From Dyella sp. M7H15-1 (lineage in GTDB: Bacteria > Pseudomonadota > Gammaproteobacteria > Xanthomonadales > Rhodanobacteraceae), in NCBI RefSeq assembly GCF_004114615.1, contig NZ_CP035300.1, positions 2,294,001 through 2,358,000 of the forward strand: a stretch of 64,000 nt of DNA. The letters are read 5' to 3'. This document shows positions 63,318 to 64,000 of this stretch, piece by piece. Every line of letters begins with the position of its first letter. Position 1 is the stretch's first letter. The notes beneath the pieces are model-generated. The model searched no databases. It was given only the letters and a program-made list of their open reading frames with translations, and was not told the DNA's origin. A program made the position numbers and the translations under genes.

Positions 63318-63510
63318 AGCGTGCAATGACTGATGTAGCCCTCCGGACCGATATCTCCCACGACAAGACCTGCACGCATCAGCGCCTGTTTATGGTATCG
63401 ATGCGAAGATGCATGGCGTTGTATCGGCGGGCAAGCTTCCGTGCAATGGACGTCTTGCCGGTTCCTGGCAATCCACCCAGTGCGATCAATATACCTGCTG
63501 CGTGCGGCAT
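63318..63510 (-). pseudogene. Frameshifted, truncated P-loop kinase
   Basis: The ATG at 63510 overlaps the glmU stop (ATGA). The frame reads AGILIALGGLPGTGKTSIAR with a clear Walker A, then NAMHLRIDTINRR and stops (63379). In the next frame the protein continues MRAGLVVGDIGPEGYIS, as in AAA-family small-molecule kinases. One base is missing between DTI and the expected EQAL. After GYIS the similarity ends, so the gene is both frameshifted and cut short. Confidence 0.65.
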
Positions 63511-64000
63511 CAGGGTGACTTGGTTTTTTTCAGCGGACGCTTCCAGTCCGGAAACGTGACCTGGCGAGCTCGCGCAACAGTCAACTCATCGGCTGGCGCA
63601 TCTTTGGTAATCACCGAGCCTGCGCCGATCGTTGCTCCGGCGCCAACCGTCACCGGCGCCACTAAAGCCGTGTTGGAACCAATGAAAACGCCATCCTCGA
63701 TGGTCGTGACAAACTTGTTCACGCCGTCGTAATTACAGGTGATGGTACCTGCTCCAATATTGACACCGCGACCGATCACCGTGTCGCCAAGATAGGTGAG
63801 ATGGTTGGCCTTGCTGTCTTCACCAATGTGTGTTTTCTTGGTTTCCACAAAGTTGCCGATATGCACACCGGAGGCCAATTCCGTACCCGGACGTAGACGG
63901 GCAAACGGACCGATAATGCATGGACCGTGAGTGATAACGCCCTCCAGATCACAATGCGCGTGCACGACCGTACCTGCTGCGAGCCGCACGTCTTTCAGGC
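63510..64000 (-). CDS. glmU: Bifunctional UDP-GlcNAc pyrophosphorylase/GlcN-1-P acetyltransferase, C-terminal part
   Basis: The C-terminal left-handed beta-helix of GlmU, which acetylates glucosamine-1-phosphate; the uridyltransferase half lies beyond the window. Hexapeptide repeats ([20 protein letters not shown]), [26 protein letters not shown] with the catalytic His, and [19 protein letters not shown] are typical. It ends [20 protein letters not shown]. The reading frame is open to the edge. GlmU provides UDP-GlcNAc, linking to the GlcN-6-P pool produced by the nag genes. Confidence 0.95.
   Translation of the reverse strand, partial: LKDVRLAAGTVVHAHCDLEGVITHGPCIIGPFARLRPGTELASGVHIGNFVETKKTHIGEDSKANHLTYLGDTVIGRGVNIGAGTITCNYDGVNKFVTTIEDGVFIGSNTALVAPVTVGAGATIGAGSVITKDAPADELTVARARQVTFPDWKRPLKKTKSP

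Overview
The window looks like a chromosomal segment of a gammaproteobacterium of the Xanthomonadales, most plausibly Rhodanobacteraceae (Dyella/Frateuria/Luteibacter-like). The grounds are the gene families themselves: a complete zwf-pgl-edd-eda Entner-Doudoroff operon, a Xanthomonas-style N-acetylglucosamine (nag) locus with a TonB-dependent receptor, a xanB2 chorismatase beside xanthomonadin/aryl-polyene genes, ubiJ-ubiB and ubiK, and a moderately high GC backbone. No rRNA, tRNA or CRISPR array was recognised.

Layout. 1-5.5 kb: Entner-Doudoroff operon on the minus strand with a divergent GntR/UTRA regulator; TGGTAT-type repeats lie before both, and a 7-bp tandem repeat lies between them. 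5.5-10.7 kb: accessory stretch with an orphan low-GC gene, remnants of ISL3, IS66 and possibly group II intron elements, an amino-acid permease, and a very AT-rich gene with a GENH...GAHH signature of the EreA/ChaN/TIKI-like fold. 10.7-21.5 kb: a sterol-desaturase-family protein, then the nag locus (TonB receptor, sugar kinase, FucP-type transporter, LacI regulator, NagB-II, NagA). 21.5-28 kb: IS110 scrap, a secreted neprosin-family peptidase, CpdB, and thrB-thrC preceded by only the last 42 codons of thrA. 28-29.7 kb: isochorismatase-family protein, a lipoprotein, and a tiny membrane protein behind a near-consensus sigma-54 promoter.

29.6-48.3 kb is the most unusual part: a minus-strand type VI secretion (T6SS) island. 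In transcription order it reads vgrG, a DUF4123 adaptor, VasX/BTH_I2691-like effector 1, membrane protein a, effector 2, membrane protein b, a truncated effector (C-terminal third only), membrane protein c, PAAR, a membrane accessory protein, tssM, and a small ORF. Almost every junction is a stop/start overlap. The effector-b/truncated-effector-c part is an exact 2145-bp tandem duplication with a CATCGT microhomology at its join. The copies have diverged mainly in the membrane segments of both toxin and partner, which suggests diversification of toxin-immunity specificity. A roughly 280-bp direct repeat of the tssM 3' end lies just outside vgrG, 18,019 bp away, so the island is flanked by direct repeats. 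No other T6SS core genes (tssB, C, J, K, L, hcp, clpV) are present here.

48.4-59 kb is ordinary housekeeping sequence: trmL, ubiJ-ubiB-arfB-acyltransferase, a Na+/H+ antiporter, comM, ubiK, a P-II protein, gpmA, hemF. 59-63.3 kb holds part of a xanthomonadin/aryl-polyene locus: a ketoacyl-synthase remnant, a glycosyltransferase, two hot-dog dehydratase-like proteins, an acyltransferase, an ACP and xanB2. The window ends in a broken P-loop kinase gene and the 3' half of glmU.
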